In this document: one piece after another, positions 10,689 to 20,579 of the stretch
Layout: each line of letters opens with the position of its first letter
Numbering within the stretch: position 1 is the first letter of the stretch
Assembly (NCBI GenBank): GCA_949987565.1
Contig: OX465104.1
Span: forward strand, 3,753,801-3,817,800
Direction: 5' to 3'
DNA length: 64,000 nucleotides
Source: Luidia sarsii
Lineage: Eukaryota; Echinodermata; Asteroidea; Paxillosida; Luidiidae
The notes under the pieces: model-generated
Database searches by the model: none
Told to the model about the DNA's origin: nothing
Seen by the model: the letters and a program-made list of their open reading frames with translations, nothing else
Position numbers and translations under genes: made by a program

Positions 10689-13600
10689 GTATGACTTCAT
10701 CAATCGGATCACCACCGTTTTGAAAATGATATTCGAGAGAATATGCTCAGAACAAATGCAAAGGTTACATGTTAGGGTACGAGTTCCATATACGGACAAC
10801 ATATGAATGTCCATGAACATTTGTTAAATGATTAGCTCTCGACACTGTTGAGTGTTTTGTTTGCGTTTTTCTTACTTACTCATCACGACACTAGTATCAC
10901 TTATCACTAGTACTACTACTAGTACTAGTAGTACTACTAGTACTAGTAGTACTACTAGTACTAGTAGTACTAGTAGTATCAGTATCACTATCACAGTATC
11001 ACTGTATCACTCAGTATCACTCAGTATCACTATCAGTATCACAGTCAGTCTATCACTAGTTTACTTACTCGCTGTACTGTACTGAGTAGTGGATGCTGGG
11101 AGTGGGAAGGTTTTGTTGGGTTACGAACTTACGATTGTCGATTAGTATTACATGTATATTGATAAGACTGATGATATTAATAGTGATATTAATTGAATAA
11201 AATAAATAGATATTTAATATTGATCCATTTGGGTCCCTTGTTTCACCCTACCCCCAGAACTGTGGGGTTCTACGTAGTCCGCTGCTCTCCCGACCGGAAC
11301 CCCACAGATAACTAGGTTTTTTTCCCATAGGCTTCTGTGTAACGTTCACAAGTGCTGTGGCATAGGGATCAGCAGGTTCAGCATAACTCATAAAATACTG
11401 CTTCATTTGGCCCAAGATTTCTAGCAAATGTGGTTTACATACCACGCACCTGTGTGCAACTGTCCATGTGGCAAAAATGTGTCGATTTCCCCCCCAAAAT
11501 GGGCGAAAACCTCCCGGTTCGGTTGCAACATTCAAACGGCAGCTCCGTAACTGGCAGTCTGGTCCCTGTAGTACGGTATAGCGCCTTGCTGCGAAGACGT
11601 ACAGGGGACCAGACTGCCAGTTGCGGCGCTGCCGTTTGGATCTTGCGACCAAACCGGGAGGTTTTCGCCCATTTTTGGGGGGAAATCGACACATTTTTCG
11701 CCACATGGACAGTTGCACACAGGTGCGGGTATGTAAACCACATTTGCTAGAAATCTTGGGCCAATGGGAAAAAAGCCTAGTTATCTGTGGGGTTCCGGTC
11801 GGGAGAGCAGCGGACGACGTAGAACCCCACAGTTCTGGGGGTAGTTTCACCCCATGTCCTTAAAATCTTACTTCTTGGGAGGTGAACTCCATAATTGATT
11901 AGCAAATCATTGCACTACAGCTGTTTCATGGACTTAGTCTTCCAAAATTTGTTTATTTTTTTTGGGCAGTGAGGAACAATTTGGAGTCGGTCAAGCACAC
12001 CATCTTGGTCTTGTCGGGCAAAGGAGGAGTTGGCAAGAGCACAGTGACCACACAGATAGCGCTGACACTCCGACAACAGGGCCTCAAAGTAAGTGGGAGA
12101 TGAAATTCAGTGAGGGTTTGGGCAAACCCTCTATGCTCAGTGCTTTGCCCGATTGCCTGGTGATCATTTACATCAGAGTGTAATTCAATGAGGGTTTGCC
12201 CTGCTTGATGTGTCAGTAGCACTCTATGCTCAGTGCTTTGCCCGATTGCCTGGTGATCATTTACATCAGAGTGTAATTCTATAAGGGTTTGCCCTTTGAG
12301 TAAAGCAAATGACCAGTCATGGAATCTGTGATTCTCACTGAATCCAAAGGTGGGCGCGTGGGACAGTTTCACTGCTGTTTTCGGTGGTAAAATCTGGGAA
12401 TTTTGGTTCGGGGTACCGGTAGTTGAGATCTTTTCAGTTTTCGACCTTGCCCACTAAGATCGTTGGACAGTCGCTCGACCCCTCCAAATTTAAAAAAAGG
12501 ACAACTTGTTAGGTCCAAGTTACTAGGACTGTTAAATTGAATGAGGGTTTGACCCACTTGATGGGTAGTTAGTACTGCATGCTCAGTGCTTTACCTGACT
12601 GCTTGCTGAAAGTGTCAGCAGTCAACTGGTCAATGAGAAGACAATTACTTCTTCTGAAGAAGAAAATCCACTTTTTTTGCTATTTACATACTGTTTTTAA
12701 AAGTGACCGTAATGAGGTGAAGAAGACGCTTACTCGCGTTTTTTATTTATATTTCACAGACAAGGCTTATCTAGGGCTTAAATCCACAATTCCACATTAT
12801 CATGGATGAAACAAAAAGTGTCAGTGTGAATTGAATTGTAGAGAAACGTCATTTCTTTTCCCTCTGGCCTCCATTCCCTCTGTGCTGTGTGTAGGTTGGT
12901 GTCCTTGATGTGGATCTGTGCGGTCCCAGTATCCCACGCATGCTGAATGTGCAGGGAAATGACGTGCACCAGTGTTCCGAGGGGTGGGTACCAGTTTTGA
13001 CTTTGTTTAAGACTATCAGCAATTAGCAGGACCTTCCTCAAAGGCAGAGTTCATCTGTGACTTCTGACGAAATTTGTTGCTTATTTGCAACACTCAAGCT
13101 TCTGCCAGGGGCTTCATACGAGGATCGAGGCAATGAGTTATGATATAGGAGGGTTTGCGGTGACACCATGTATAAGGTCTCTTTAAGAAAAAGTGTGGCT
13201 CTGAAAAGAACCTGAAAGAACCTGAGTGACTCAACTATATTGTTTCACCCACCATGCAAAGCCTTAAGTCTTATTTATAATGTGTTATGATGATGTTGGT
13301 TACTGTTGGGTTTGTGGTTGTCACTGCTAGGTGGGTACCAGTGTACGCTGACAACGAGCAACGCCTGGCCGTCATGTCCATCGGCTTCCTGCTTGCTGGA
13401 CAAGATGAGGCCGTCGTCTGGAGAGGACCCAAGAAAAATGGTGGGTGAGAAGTAGCCTCAGGAAGGATCCAGTGCTCTCCCCGGCAAAGACTATAAACTA
13501 TTTGGGAAGGGCCACCATCTAAGGGCTGGATAGCTCAGATGGGAGAGCACTGGAGCATTAATCCAGAGTTCTCGGGTTCGAGTCCCGGTCTAGTCAAAGT

Positions 13601-16600
13601 TTTCTTTGTCAATTTTTAAATTTGGTCAGAAGTTCCCAGTAAGTTTTTCCTTTGTTTGTTTACTTGTTTACTTGTCTGTTTGTCTGCCAGTCATTCATTC
13701 TTTTGTCTGTTTGTTCATTCATTTATTTATTTCCTTGTTCGTTCCATGGTTCCTTCATTCACTAATCTGTTGCCCTTCTTATTTATTTATTATTTATTAT
13801 TAAATTCTTTTTTAAAGCGCAAATTCCATTATGCATGTTCAAATGCGCTGTACATACAAATTAACAGATACGATAAAATAACGTTAAAATAAAAATAACA
13901 ATAAATAACCTAAAATGCACTTACTGATACAGCCATTCTTAGCCATTCCTTCATTTCTTCGTCCAGTCATTTGTCTGTTCATTCGTACAATTATTCATTC
14001 GTAGCATACTTTCTCTTTTTGTTATCCAGCGATGATCAAGCAGTTCCTGAGCGATGTTTTCTGGGGCAATCTGGACTACCTCATCATTGACACACCACCA
14101 GGTAAAGAAATACAGCTTGCTTTAGAAATTAGATTAGGCCAAACAAATTCTTCTGGTTTCCCGGCCAACCCTATTCTGACGGAGTGACCCAAACAAATTT
14201 TTGGGAGAAAGTGTTTCCCAACCGACACTATTTGGACAGTGTGTCGGCACGACCCTATTTTGACGGCGCGACCAGTGATTTAATCAACGTGATTTTAATC
14301 AACGTGATTTTAATCAACGTGATTTTAATCAACGTGATTTTAATCAACGTGATTTTAATCAACGTGATTTTAATCAACGTGATTTTAAGCAACGTGATTT
14401 TAAGCAACGTGATTTTAATCAACGTGATTTTAATCAACGTGATTTTAATCAACGTGATTTTAATCAACGTGATTTTAATCAACGTGATTTTAATCAACGT
14501 GATTTTAATCAACGTGATTTTAATCAACGTGATTTTAATCAACGTGATTTTAATCAACGTGATTTTAATCAACGTGATTTTAATCAACGTGATTTTAATC
14601 AACGTGATTTTAATCAACGTGATTTTAATCAACGTGATTTTAATCAACGTGATTTTAATCAACGTGATTTTAATCAACGTGATTTTAATCAACGTGATTT
14701 TAATCAACGTGATTTCAATCAACGTGATTTTAATCAACGTGATTTTAATCAACGTGATTTTAATCAACGTGATTTTAATCAACGTGATTTTAATCAACGT
14801 GATTTTAATCAACGTGATTTTAATCAACGTGATTTTAATCAACGTGATTTTAATCAACGTGATTTTAATCAACGTGATTTTAATCAATTTTAATCAATTT
14901 TTCAAAAATTCCTCCAGTTAGTTACTGCGATTTGTGATAATTTCAGGAGTCAACGTGAGTGGGTTCAATCAAGAGGATGTGATTACTGCTGGAGATTCCG
15001 CTAAAATTTCATTCGAAATATCCCGAACCAGAAGCCTTTGACCAATCACAGGGAGCTTAATAGAACAAGGCTTAGGAGGTCACTTCACTGGTTACCAAGC
15101 AGTTTTGTAATTCAAAAACTTTGATTGGTGGCAATTATTCAAGCTGTAGCTAAGGCTATGGCTGCACATGTTCCTAAGGGGACAGTGCACAGCCCATGCT
15201 AACAGTCACAGCTGTAGCCATAGCTGTAAGCCTGGCCTGGAAAGTCCTTTGACCTCTTCTGTGGACAGATTTTCAGAAAAAAAGGGGGACTCGATTTCCC
15301 ATGTGCAAAATGACCTTGAATTTCATCCTGAATCTTGTTTAATCCCTGTCATTTAACTCCACTTTTTGGCTACTGTTAAATTAACTTGTAAGCCTGCTGT
15401 TTTTTAACAGATGTTTTGTGGCACAAAGTTCAATCAGAGGTCACCTGCACTTTGCCCTTGTGCCATGCAATAATGCATTGTGAATAATGAAATGAACAGC
15501 TATTGTTTTTCATGCTTTTCAAAGAATTTACAGTTGTTTACAAGATCAAGCATGAGATCAATCTTGTGGGCTTTTTTTTTATCTACCCACACCTGGATTT
15601 CTATGAATTGATTTTGCAGTGACAAGTCGTTTTCAGTACAAGAGTAAAGTCCTGTCTGCATTGGACTTTTTGGGGGGTAAAACTTACCGAGACGATGGGA
15701 ACTTTTAAGTCCAGTGCAGGACAGTCTGGGACGTTTTCCTGCGGATTACTCTTCCTGAGTCCAGCGGTTACTTGTATTGGCCAACTGCTGCCTCTAATAT
15801 TTCAGCAGGCAATCGGGCAAAGCTCTGCGTATGCTGTGCTAGTATACGTCAAGTAGAGAAAAACCCTCATTAAAACCCAAATTAAGTTACAGTGGCTGAC
15901 ATCTTGATCTTGGTCAGATCCAAGATTGATACATTTTTTTTTCTTCAAACAAATAAAAGGAAAAACTGACTGGGAAGTTGTAAAAAAATGTAAAAAATCT
16001 TAAAATTTAGTGGGCTTGACGTTTCGATCCTAGCAGGACCTTTCTCAAAGGCAGAGTGACACTGTCCTTGTCACTCCGCCTTTGAGAAAGGTCCTGCTAG
16101 GATCGAAACGTCAGGCCCACTTAATTTTAAGATTTGCATTTTGGTAATTTTAGTCAGTTAGCAGTTTGCAAAAATTTTGTATATCAATTTTGAACAAATG
16201 GTAAAGAAAACTTTGACTGGATCGGGACTTAAATCCGAGACCTCTGTTTTCTGTATTAGCAGATTTAGCACCCTTACGGTTTTTACCATCTGGACCAGAA
16301 CTTGAAGTTGAACCTAAACCTCTGGATTAACGTACCAGTGCTCTTCCATCTCAGCTATCCAGCCCTTACATGGTGGTCTTCCCTAATAGTCAACTAGTCT
16401 TTGTCAGGATGGGGGCGCCAGTCAGGAGCAATTCAACCATTAACTGCCGTATACCTCCTTTTTTTCATTTTCTGTTATTCGGAAGGCACATCTGATGAAC
16501 ACATCACTATAGTGGAAGGTCTGCAACAGTACAAGCCAGATGGGGCTATCCTAGTCACCACACCGCAGGTAATGCAGACCTTAATTTCTTGAAATATTTA

Positions 16601-19600
16601 GATAGCCTGACATGTTGGTCCCAGCAGGACCATTCTCAACCCAGAAACAAGTTTCTTGGTGAAATCCTCTTTTTCTTTTGTCAGAATTTTCCACTTGTGA
16701 GACAAGGTTTTGATTTGATCTTCTCTAAACTGGAGCCATTTTTTCGTGTTTTTTTCCCGGTGATATCTTGAAATCCCATCCTAGTAGTTATGATACTTGC
16801 ATCTCCAATGCAGGTGTTGCTGGTTCGAATCCCACCTGATTTTTGCCCGAATGCTCAATTAGTTGATACATCATTAGATTTGTGTACATCAAGGAGACTC
16901 TTTGCCTTTGAGAAAGGTCCTGCTAGGATCAAAACGTCAGGCCCACTAAATTTTAAGATTTGCATTTTGGTAATTTTAGTCAGTAAGCAGTTTGCAAATT
17001 ATTTTTGTATATCACTAATAAGAAATAATAATAAGAAACTTTTAAGGGAACCTGGTGTCTTTTTCACAAAGCCTTACGATGTCGTAACTTAATTCAGATT
17101 TGCAAACTGCATAATTACCGAGTAAAATAAAATGGCCAAAAAGTTAACATAGATCAAAAATTAGAGATTTATGTTTTGCAGGTCATTTTAGTCAGTGAGC
17201 AGTTTGCAACAGTTTTTTTGGTATTTACGTCAAGCAGACTCGTTAGATGAGATTTGAAATTTGCTCGATGGAACCCTGGGACCAAGGTTTGCGGTGACAT
17301 CATGGAACACATCTTGTATGGAGTGTGTGGCTCTGAAAACAGCTGGTAACTCAACATTTCAGGCAGTGTGTACTCTGCCCGTCGTCAGGAGATCGTCGCA
17401 AGCCCGTTGCCTGTGGTGGTGGGATTCAAACCCAAAAGAGAAGAAAGTGACCTTCATGTTATTGTGTGGGTTTCAGGTTTTAATTCCCCAACATTATCAG
17501 TGAGGAAATCTGTGCCATTCACTCTCTCCGTTGTGTTGGTGGCGGTTGCTATGGTTACAGGCTGTTGCCGTGGGCGACGTCAGGAGGGAGCTCACCTTTT
17601 GTCGCAAGACTGGCATACCTGTCCTGGGTGTCGTCGAAAACATGAGTGGCTACGTTTGTCCCCACTGTTCGGTGAGTTTAGAACTTTAGATAGCCCACTT
17701 TTTTGTGTCTGCACAAAATGGTGAATGAAATACAGGAAAATACAGGAAAATGACTAGAAAAGTAAATAAAGGAAGACTTTATGACTTGACCGGGACATGA
17801 CCAATGAAACATCTGGTTTAGAGCGTTGGTCTTGGATTCAATTCCCAGTCCAGTCAAAATTTCTGGCCTATTTTTACATTGAAATGTCCTCATTCGTTTG
17901 TCTTTTCTGGGTTTTTTTCTCAGAAATTTGAAATTAAATGGAAAAAAATTGTAAAGTTGAAGCTAAGCTGGCACCAGTTTGAGTCCCTTTTGTTGAATTA
18001 AACATAAATTGGTGAACATTTAGTGCCTTGGAAATTGACATGGCGCCCTCTAGTGTTCCAAAGTGGCCAGGAATTTATTGAGTGTTGCTGGACATTTTCA
18101 TGATTGTGGCATTTTTCTTTCCGCTCGTTTGTTTTGTTTTTATAGGAGTGCAGCAATGTCTTTTCCAAAGGCGGAGGGGAGTCACTAGCGAAGGAATTCT
18201 CCATTCCATTTCTGGGTGAGATTGAGATGTTTTCTCTATAGGATAGATTAGGTTTGCAGAGACACCATGTAAATACTCTTTTGTGAGTAAGTGTGGTTCT
18301 GAAAAGAACCGGAGGAACTCGACGTTACGAACAGTGAACTCTGCTCGTCTTCAGGAGACTGAAGCCTGTACATTTACAGTCTCCTGAAGACGAGCAGAGT
18401 ATACTGTTCGAAACGTCGAGTTCCTCCGGTTCTTTTCAGAACCACACTTACTCACAAAAGAGAATTTACATGGTGTCACCGCAAACCTAATTTATCCTGC
18501 TATTCTCACCATGCAAACCTTCAAATCTCATGTTTTCTCTACTTAGATATCATGTGATTTCACGGTTTATTTACTCGTAATTAGGAAGTGGCTTTCGTGG
18601 TTGCCAATTGTCGAGCTACAGCTAAAGAAATGGAGACCCCGAAATCGTCTGGAATTCAGACCTTGCCAGACCTCCTCAGTCAGTCTCAGGCCCTCTACCC
18701 ATGGTATTGTTATTGTAATTGGGTGCTATTGTTACTTATTTCAGGATGCAGTCAATGCCAATAGGAGGCCGCGCCTAGTGCTAGCTAATTCCTGCATATA
18801 TTAAATATCTACAAGGGGCTACATGTACATTGTACCCTGCACAGTGAAATCCAGGGAGCTTTGCCAATACAAAAAGAGCTCCACTATTAAGGTGCAGAAG
18901 CAAAGGAAGTAAAGTGATCACTACGGACTGAAGGTGGAATCACAGTTGTGACCCGGTACAGCGTAATGAGGATTCTCGTCCAAATTTGAGTTTTCGAGAT
19001 TTTCCCACCACGACAAAGAGTACCTCATCAAGGTTTCCAATGATATCAGAATTACTTTCATACATTGTCGAAATCTGAAGTTACAACGTGAGAAAGGCAA
19101 CGAGCAGTCATGGAAACCACATTTCAAGAAAATGGCTCTAAAGTTTGAGGTCATGCATACGGCGTGCCGAAACACTAACAAAGTCCCAGATTTTTCTATA
19201 TTTACAGACATTTCTTGAAACGCAGTGGCTGTTGTTACGGCAGTCGCCCGTTTGGTTCCCTGACTTCACAGTATTTGTCAGGATGTTTAGCTCTTGGAAA
19301 CAGACTATCAGCTAATAGACTGGTTCAACCAGCCTGCAATGCTGACGAAATACAATCAAGTCAGGGAACCACACGGAAGACTGCCGTAACAACAGTCACT
19401 GCGTTCTTGAAAAATTCCTTCGCACAGATAATTCATGAATACATAAACTTTCCAAAAATGGAAACAAATTATTAGAATTGAATTTGACAATACCTTGACG
19501 TTTGACGCCGTTTTTATAATTGAAAAGGATTTTTGGAGTAGACGCCTCATTACGCCATCTTAGGTCACAATTGAGAACAATTTCGAATCCAAATTCAATT

Positions 19601-19789
19601 CTCATGGCAACATTATCTGTCTCTCTTCTCTGACCCGTAACAGGGTGCATCCCTTTAGACCCACAACTCACCAGGTGCTTGGAGGAAGGGCAGAGCTACG
19701 TGGACTCATTCCCTCAGTCTGCCTCAGCCGGGGCCATCCGAGATATCGTTCAGACTCTTCTACAAAGAAACACCTCCACAGAGAGTTGA
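10664..19789 (+). CDS. NUBP2: NUBP2 / Cfd1, cytosolic Fe-S cluster assembly P-loop ATPase (nine exons, 274 aa)
   Basis: Spliced CDS: 10664-10688, 11970-12088, 12895-12983, 13331-13440, 14030-14101, 16486-16568, 17561-17671, 18146-18215, 19644-19789. The exon lengths sum to 825 nt, giving 274 aa plus stop, close to the usual ~270 aa of the family. All introns are GT-AG and every junction keeps frame. Visible motifs are the deviant Walker [10 protein letters not shown] (aa 25-33), DVDLCGPS (53-60), the Walker B/switch stretch [15 protein letters not shown] (130-144) and the cluster-binding CPHC (199-202). The N-terminal four-cysteine ferredoxin-like motif of NUBP1/Nbp35 is absent, which separates NUBP2 from its partner. 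Known role: with NUBP1 it forms the cytosolic scaffold that assembles 4Fe-4S clusters and passes them to the CIA targeting machinery. The start is the only in-frame ATG before the P-loop and has a good context (AAGATGG). Identity is very secure; the weakest points are the tiny exon 1 and the exon 3/4 junction. Confidence 0.95.
10900..11080. repeat. ACTAGT/AGTACT and TATCAC microsatellites in NUBP2 intron 1
   Basis: Alternating ACTAGTACT trinucleotide-type repeats pass into TATCAC/AGTATCAC hexamers. Confidence 0.8.
11248..11844. mobile_element. 597-bp long inverted-repeat element in NUBP2 intron 1
   Basis: Ends CTACCCCCAGAACTGTGGGG and its complement. Arms of roughly 220-250 bp are nearly complementary over most of the element, with extra unmatched sequence in the left arm. 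Flanked by TTTCACC (11241-11247 and 11845-11851). No transposase; non-autonomous. Confidence 0.85.
11970..12088 (+). CDS. NUBP2: NUBP2 exon 2 (P-loop)
   Basis: Bounded by TTTGGGCAG| and |GTAAGT. It encodes aa 9-48 including the deviant Walker [10 protein letters not shown] at 25-33, with the second lysine typical of the MinD/Mrp class. Confidence 0.95.
12100..12310 (+). repeat. ~100-bp tandem duplication in NUBP2 intron 2
   Basis: The block GCTCAGTGCTTTGCCCGATT plus GAGGGTTTGCCCT occurs twice in tandem; a third diverged copy lies at 12540-12610, an inverted one at 15800-15880, and fragments near 53200 and 53800. Confidence 0.7.
12895..12983 (+). CDS. NUBP2: NUBP2 exon 3
   Basis: Encodes aa 49-77 plus two bases, including [13 protein letters not shown], the conserved switch I region. 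Acceptor GTGTAG|GTT. The donor GG|GTGGGT lies in a 13-bp repeat that recurs at the exon 4 boundary; only this pairing gives the conserved EGWVPVY peptide in frame. Confidence 0.9.
13150..13285 (+). mobile_element. F2 fragment in NUBP2 intron 3
   Basis: GAGGGTTTGCGGTGACACC, GGCTCTGAAAAGAACCTGA and the tail CACCCACCATGCAAAGCC; the central hairpin is deleted. Confidence 0.65.
13331..13440 (+). CDS. NUBP2: NUBP2 exon 4
   Basis: Encodes [20 protein letters not shown] and onward to VVWRGPKKN (aa 79-114), the conserved MSxGFLL and WRGP blocks of the family. Acceptor CTGCTAG|, donor |GTGGGT. A SINE begins about 38 bp downstream in intron 4. Confidence 0.93.
13479..13661 (+). mobile_element. tRNA-derived SINE, copy 1 (NUBP2 intron 4)
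   Basis: Contains a tRNA-like body with A box (TAGCTCAGATGG, 13531), five-bp anticodon stem CTGGA/TCCAG and B box GGGTTCGAGTCCC (13574). The acceptor stem does not pair, so it is not a functional tRNA. 3' tail TTTTTCCTTTGTTTG. Four other copies in the window share 5' and 3' flanks. Confidence 0.8.
14030..14101 (+). CDS. NUBP2: NUBP2 exon 5 (Walker B)
   Basis: Encodes aa 115-138, ending in [10 protein letters not shown]. Acceptor TTATCCAG|, donor |GTAAAG. Intron 5 begins about 180 bp upstream of a 600-bp minisatellite. Confidence 0.95.
14278..14900. repeat. 15-bp minisatellite in NUBP2 intron 5
   Basis: About 40 units of AATCAACGTGATTTT, nearly identical; two adjacent units have AAGCAACG (14386-14415) and one has GATTTCAATC (14716). 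Because 15 is a multiple of 3, both strands stay open (VILIN and ITLIK peptides); these are not genes. Confidence 0.97.
14900..15945. other. NUBP2 intron 5, remainder
   Basis: No exon recognised. A region at 15130-15240 contains self-complementary AGCTGTAGC/GCTACAGCT-type words; nothing else stands out. Confidence 0.4.
15946..16455 (-). mobile_element. SINE copy 2, interrupted by an F1 element
   Basis: Minus-strand SINE with its tRNA-like part near 16210-16370. Its tail (GGAAAAACTGACTGGGAAG at 15957) is separated from the body by an F1 copy at ~15999-16187. The SINE 5' end (AACTGCCGTATA) lies about 30 bp before NUBP2 exon 6. Confidence 0.75.
15999..16187 (+). mobile_element. F1 element, copy 4 (nested in SINE tail)
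   Basis: Long head with arms extending into AAAGGCAGAGTGACACTGTC, full tail ending GTATATCA. Confidence 0.8.
16486..16568 (+). CDS. NUBP2: NUBP2 exon 6
   Basis: Encodes [20 protein letters not shown] and onward to LVTTPQ (aa 139-166). The acceptor GGAAG|GC follows a T-rich tract; a reverse-oriented SINE ends only about 30 bp upstream. Donor CAG|GTAATG. Confidence 0.94.
16785..16850 (+). other. tRNA-like relic
   Basis: Anticodon-arm-like TTGCA/TGCAG stem and a perfect B box GGTTCGAATCC, with a weak A box (TAGTAGTTATGA). The acceptor stem does not pair. A tRNA pseudogene or SINE fragment. Confidence 0.4.
16900..17013 (+). mobile_element. F1 element, head-truncated
   Basis: Begins within the right arm (CTTTGCCTTTGAGAAAGG), then the full invariant tail. 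The left head arm is missing. Confidence 0.7.
17165..17470 (-). mobile_element. F2-related degenerate fragment with F1-like tail piece
   Basis: Contains GGTTTGCGGTGACATCATGG and, on the minus strand, CTGACGA (17388-17382), a 6-bp stem and GAAAT (17360-17356). An F1-type tail piece (TTTTAGTCAGTGAGCAGTTT) precedes it. Confidence 0.55.
17561..17671 (+). CDS. NUBP2: NUBP2 exon 7 (CPHC cluster motif)
   Basis: Encodes aa 167-203: [30 protein letters not shown]. The two cysteines of CPHC (199, 202) are the expected ligands of the bridging 4Fe-4S cluster. Acceptor GTTACAG|, donor TCG|GTGAGT. Confidence 0.95.
18146..18215 (+). CDS. NUBP2: NUBP2 exon 8
   Basis: Encodes aa 204-226: [18 protein letters not shown], then SIPFL. 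Acceptor TATAG|, donor |GTGAGA. An F2 foldback element starts about 25 bp downstream. Confidence 0.93.
18236..18540 (+). mobile_element. F2 foldback element, copy 2 (NUBP2 intron 8)
   Basis: Near-perfect hairpin of about 115-bp arms; right arm core CTGAAGA (18384) ... GAAAC (18410). Asymmetric tail TATTCTCACCATGCAAACC follows. The left arm has GTTACG where the right implies GTTTCG. Confidence 0.8.
18950..19205 (+). mobile_element. GTGACCCGGCACAGC family, diverged copy
   Basis: GTGACCCGGTACAGCGTAATG start and internal words shared with copies at 28972, 45293 and 53337; the right terminus is not clear. Confidence 0.55.
19221..19403. mobile_element. 183-bp MITE, copy 1 (NUBP2 intron 8)
   Basis: Terminal inverted repeats CGCAGTGGCTGTTGTTACGG / complement. 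Flanked by the exact 9-bp duplication TTCTTGAAA (19212-19220, 19404-19412). A second copy of identical length lies at 41509-41691. Confidence 0.9.
19644..19789 (+). CDS. NUBP2: NUBP2 exon 9 with stop
   Basis: Encodes [20 protein letters not shown] and onward to [13 protein letters not shown] and a short polar tail ending NTSTES, stop TGA at 19787-19789. Acceptor TAACAG|. A TTAA-flanked element (19834) lies only ~45 bp past the stop, so the 3' UTR probably runs into it. No convincing AATAAA is seen before that element. Confidence 0.93.
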
Positions 19790-19833
19790 GAGGAAAAAAA
19801 ACCCCCACCATCCCTCCCTCTATCTCTTAACTT

Positions 19834-20208
19834 AAAGCCCCTACACAACATTGGTAAGATCAAAAAACAGAAATGTTCACAGAATCACATGAAACTTATA
19901 CAGTGTGAAGATGGTTATAGTAGAAACCTCTCACTGAAATATTTCTGCCTAAAATGTTGTATTTTGGGAGAAATGAGTAAAAGAAATAGTCTACATCTCA
20001 ACGAGATCTAAACTATTTTTCGGAACATTGCGGCGTTGAATGCTGCATTTTCGCGAAAAAAATGAAGCGGTTTTGCACGATTTTCCCAAGACTTGGTTGG
20101 CGGATTGAGCTGAAATTTTCACAGGTGTTCTATTCCATGCATATGTTGGATCAGACAACGTATGGATGCTATTCTTTGACCTCAACCAATGTTGTGTAGG
20201 GGCTTTAA
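19834..20208. mobile_element. TTAA-flanked MITE B, copy 1
   Basis: TTAA|AGCCCCTACACAACATTGG ... CAATGTTGTGTAGGGGCT|TTAA. Internal words CTCTCACTGAAATATTTCTG and AACTATTTTTCGGAAC. Begins ~45 bp after the NUBP2 stop and abuts MITE A. Other copies: 30417-30660 (truncated), 30778-31145, 35157-35525. Confidence 0.85.
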
Positions 20209-20578
20209 AGGCCCAATACAACATTGGGAAGATCGGGAAACATCGATGTCCACAGATTTCCTTCTAATTTACACAGTTTGTAGATGGTCATGATAGAATC
20301 CTCATGTTGAAATCTTACGGTCTGGGATGCTGCCCTTTTCGAGAAATCTTTGCACAAACATCAACAAATAGTTTATAACTCGTGAGTAATAAACTATTTC
20401 TTACACTACAGAATGGTGCGTAAACCATGACAGGTTTTTGCATTTGTCAACTTTCTCAGATTACCATTTGAGCTAAAACCTTCGCAGTGTTTTAAAAAAA
20501 AAAATATTTTGTGGTTTCACGCACAAACTGTGGCAATCTTTCGACCTGTACCAATTCTGTGTAGGGCCTTTAATTCTG
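20207..20578. mobile_element. TTAA-flanked MITE A, copy 1
   Basis: AAAGGCCCAATACAACATTGG ends, internal CATCGATGTCCACAGATTTC and ACGGTCTGGGATGCTG. Related ends to MITE B. Other copies: 31710-32125 (inverted), 34455-34810, 57752-58060. Confidence 0.85.
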
Positions 20579-20579
20579 T

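Noticed and set aside
13523..13600. Functional tRNA gene
   Set aside because: A and B boxes and anticodon stem are present, but the acceptor stem does not pair, position 33 is C, and the sequence is part of a SINE with several relatives.
14184..14921. 245-codon frame rich in VILIN repeats
   Set aside because: Entirely a 15-bp minisatellite inside NUBP2 intron 5; the opposite strand is open too.
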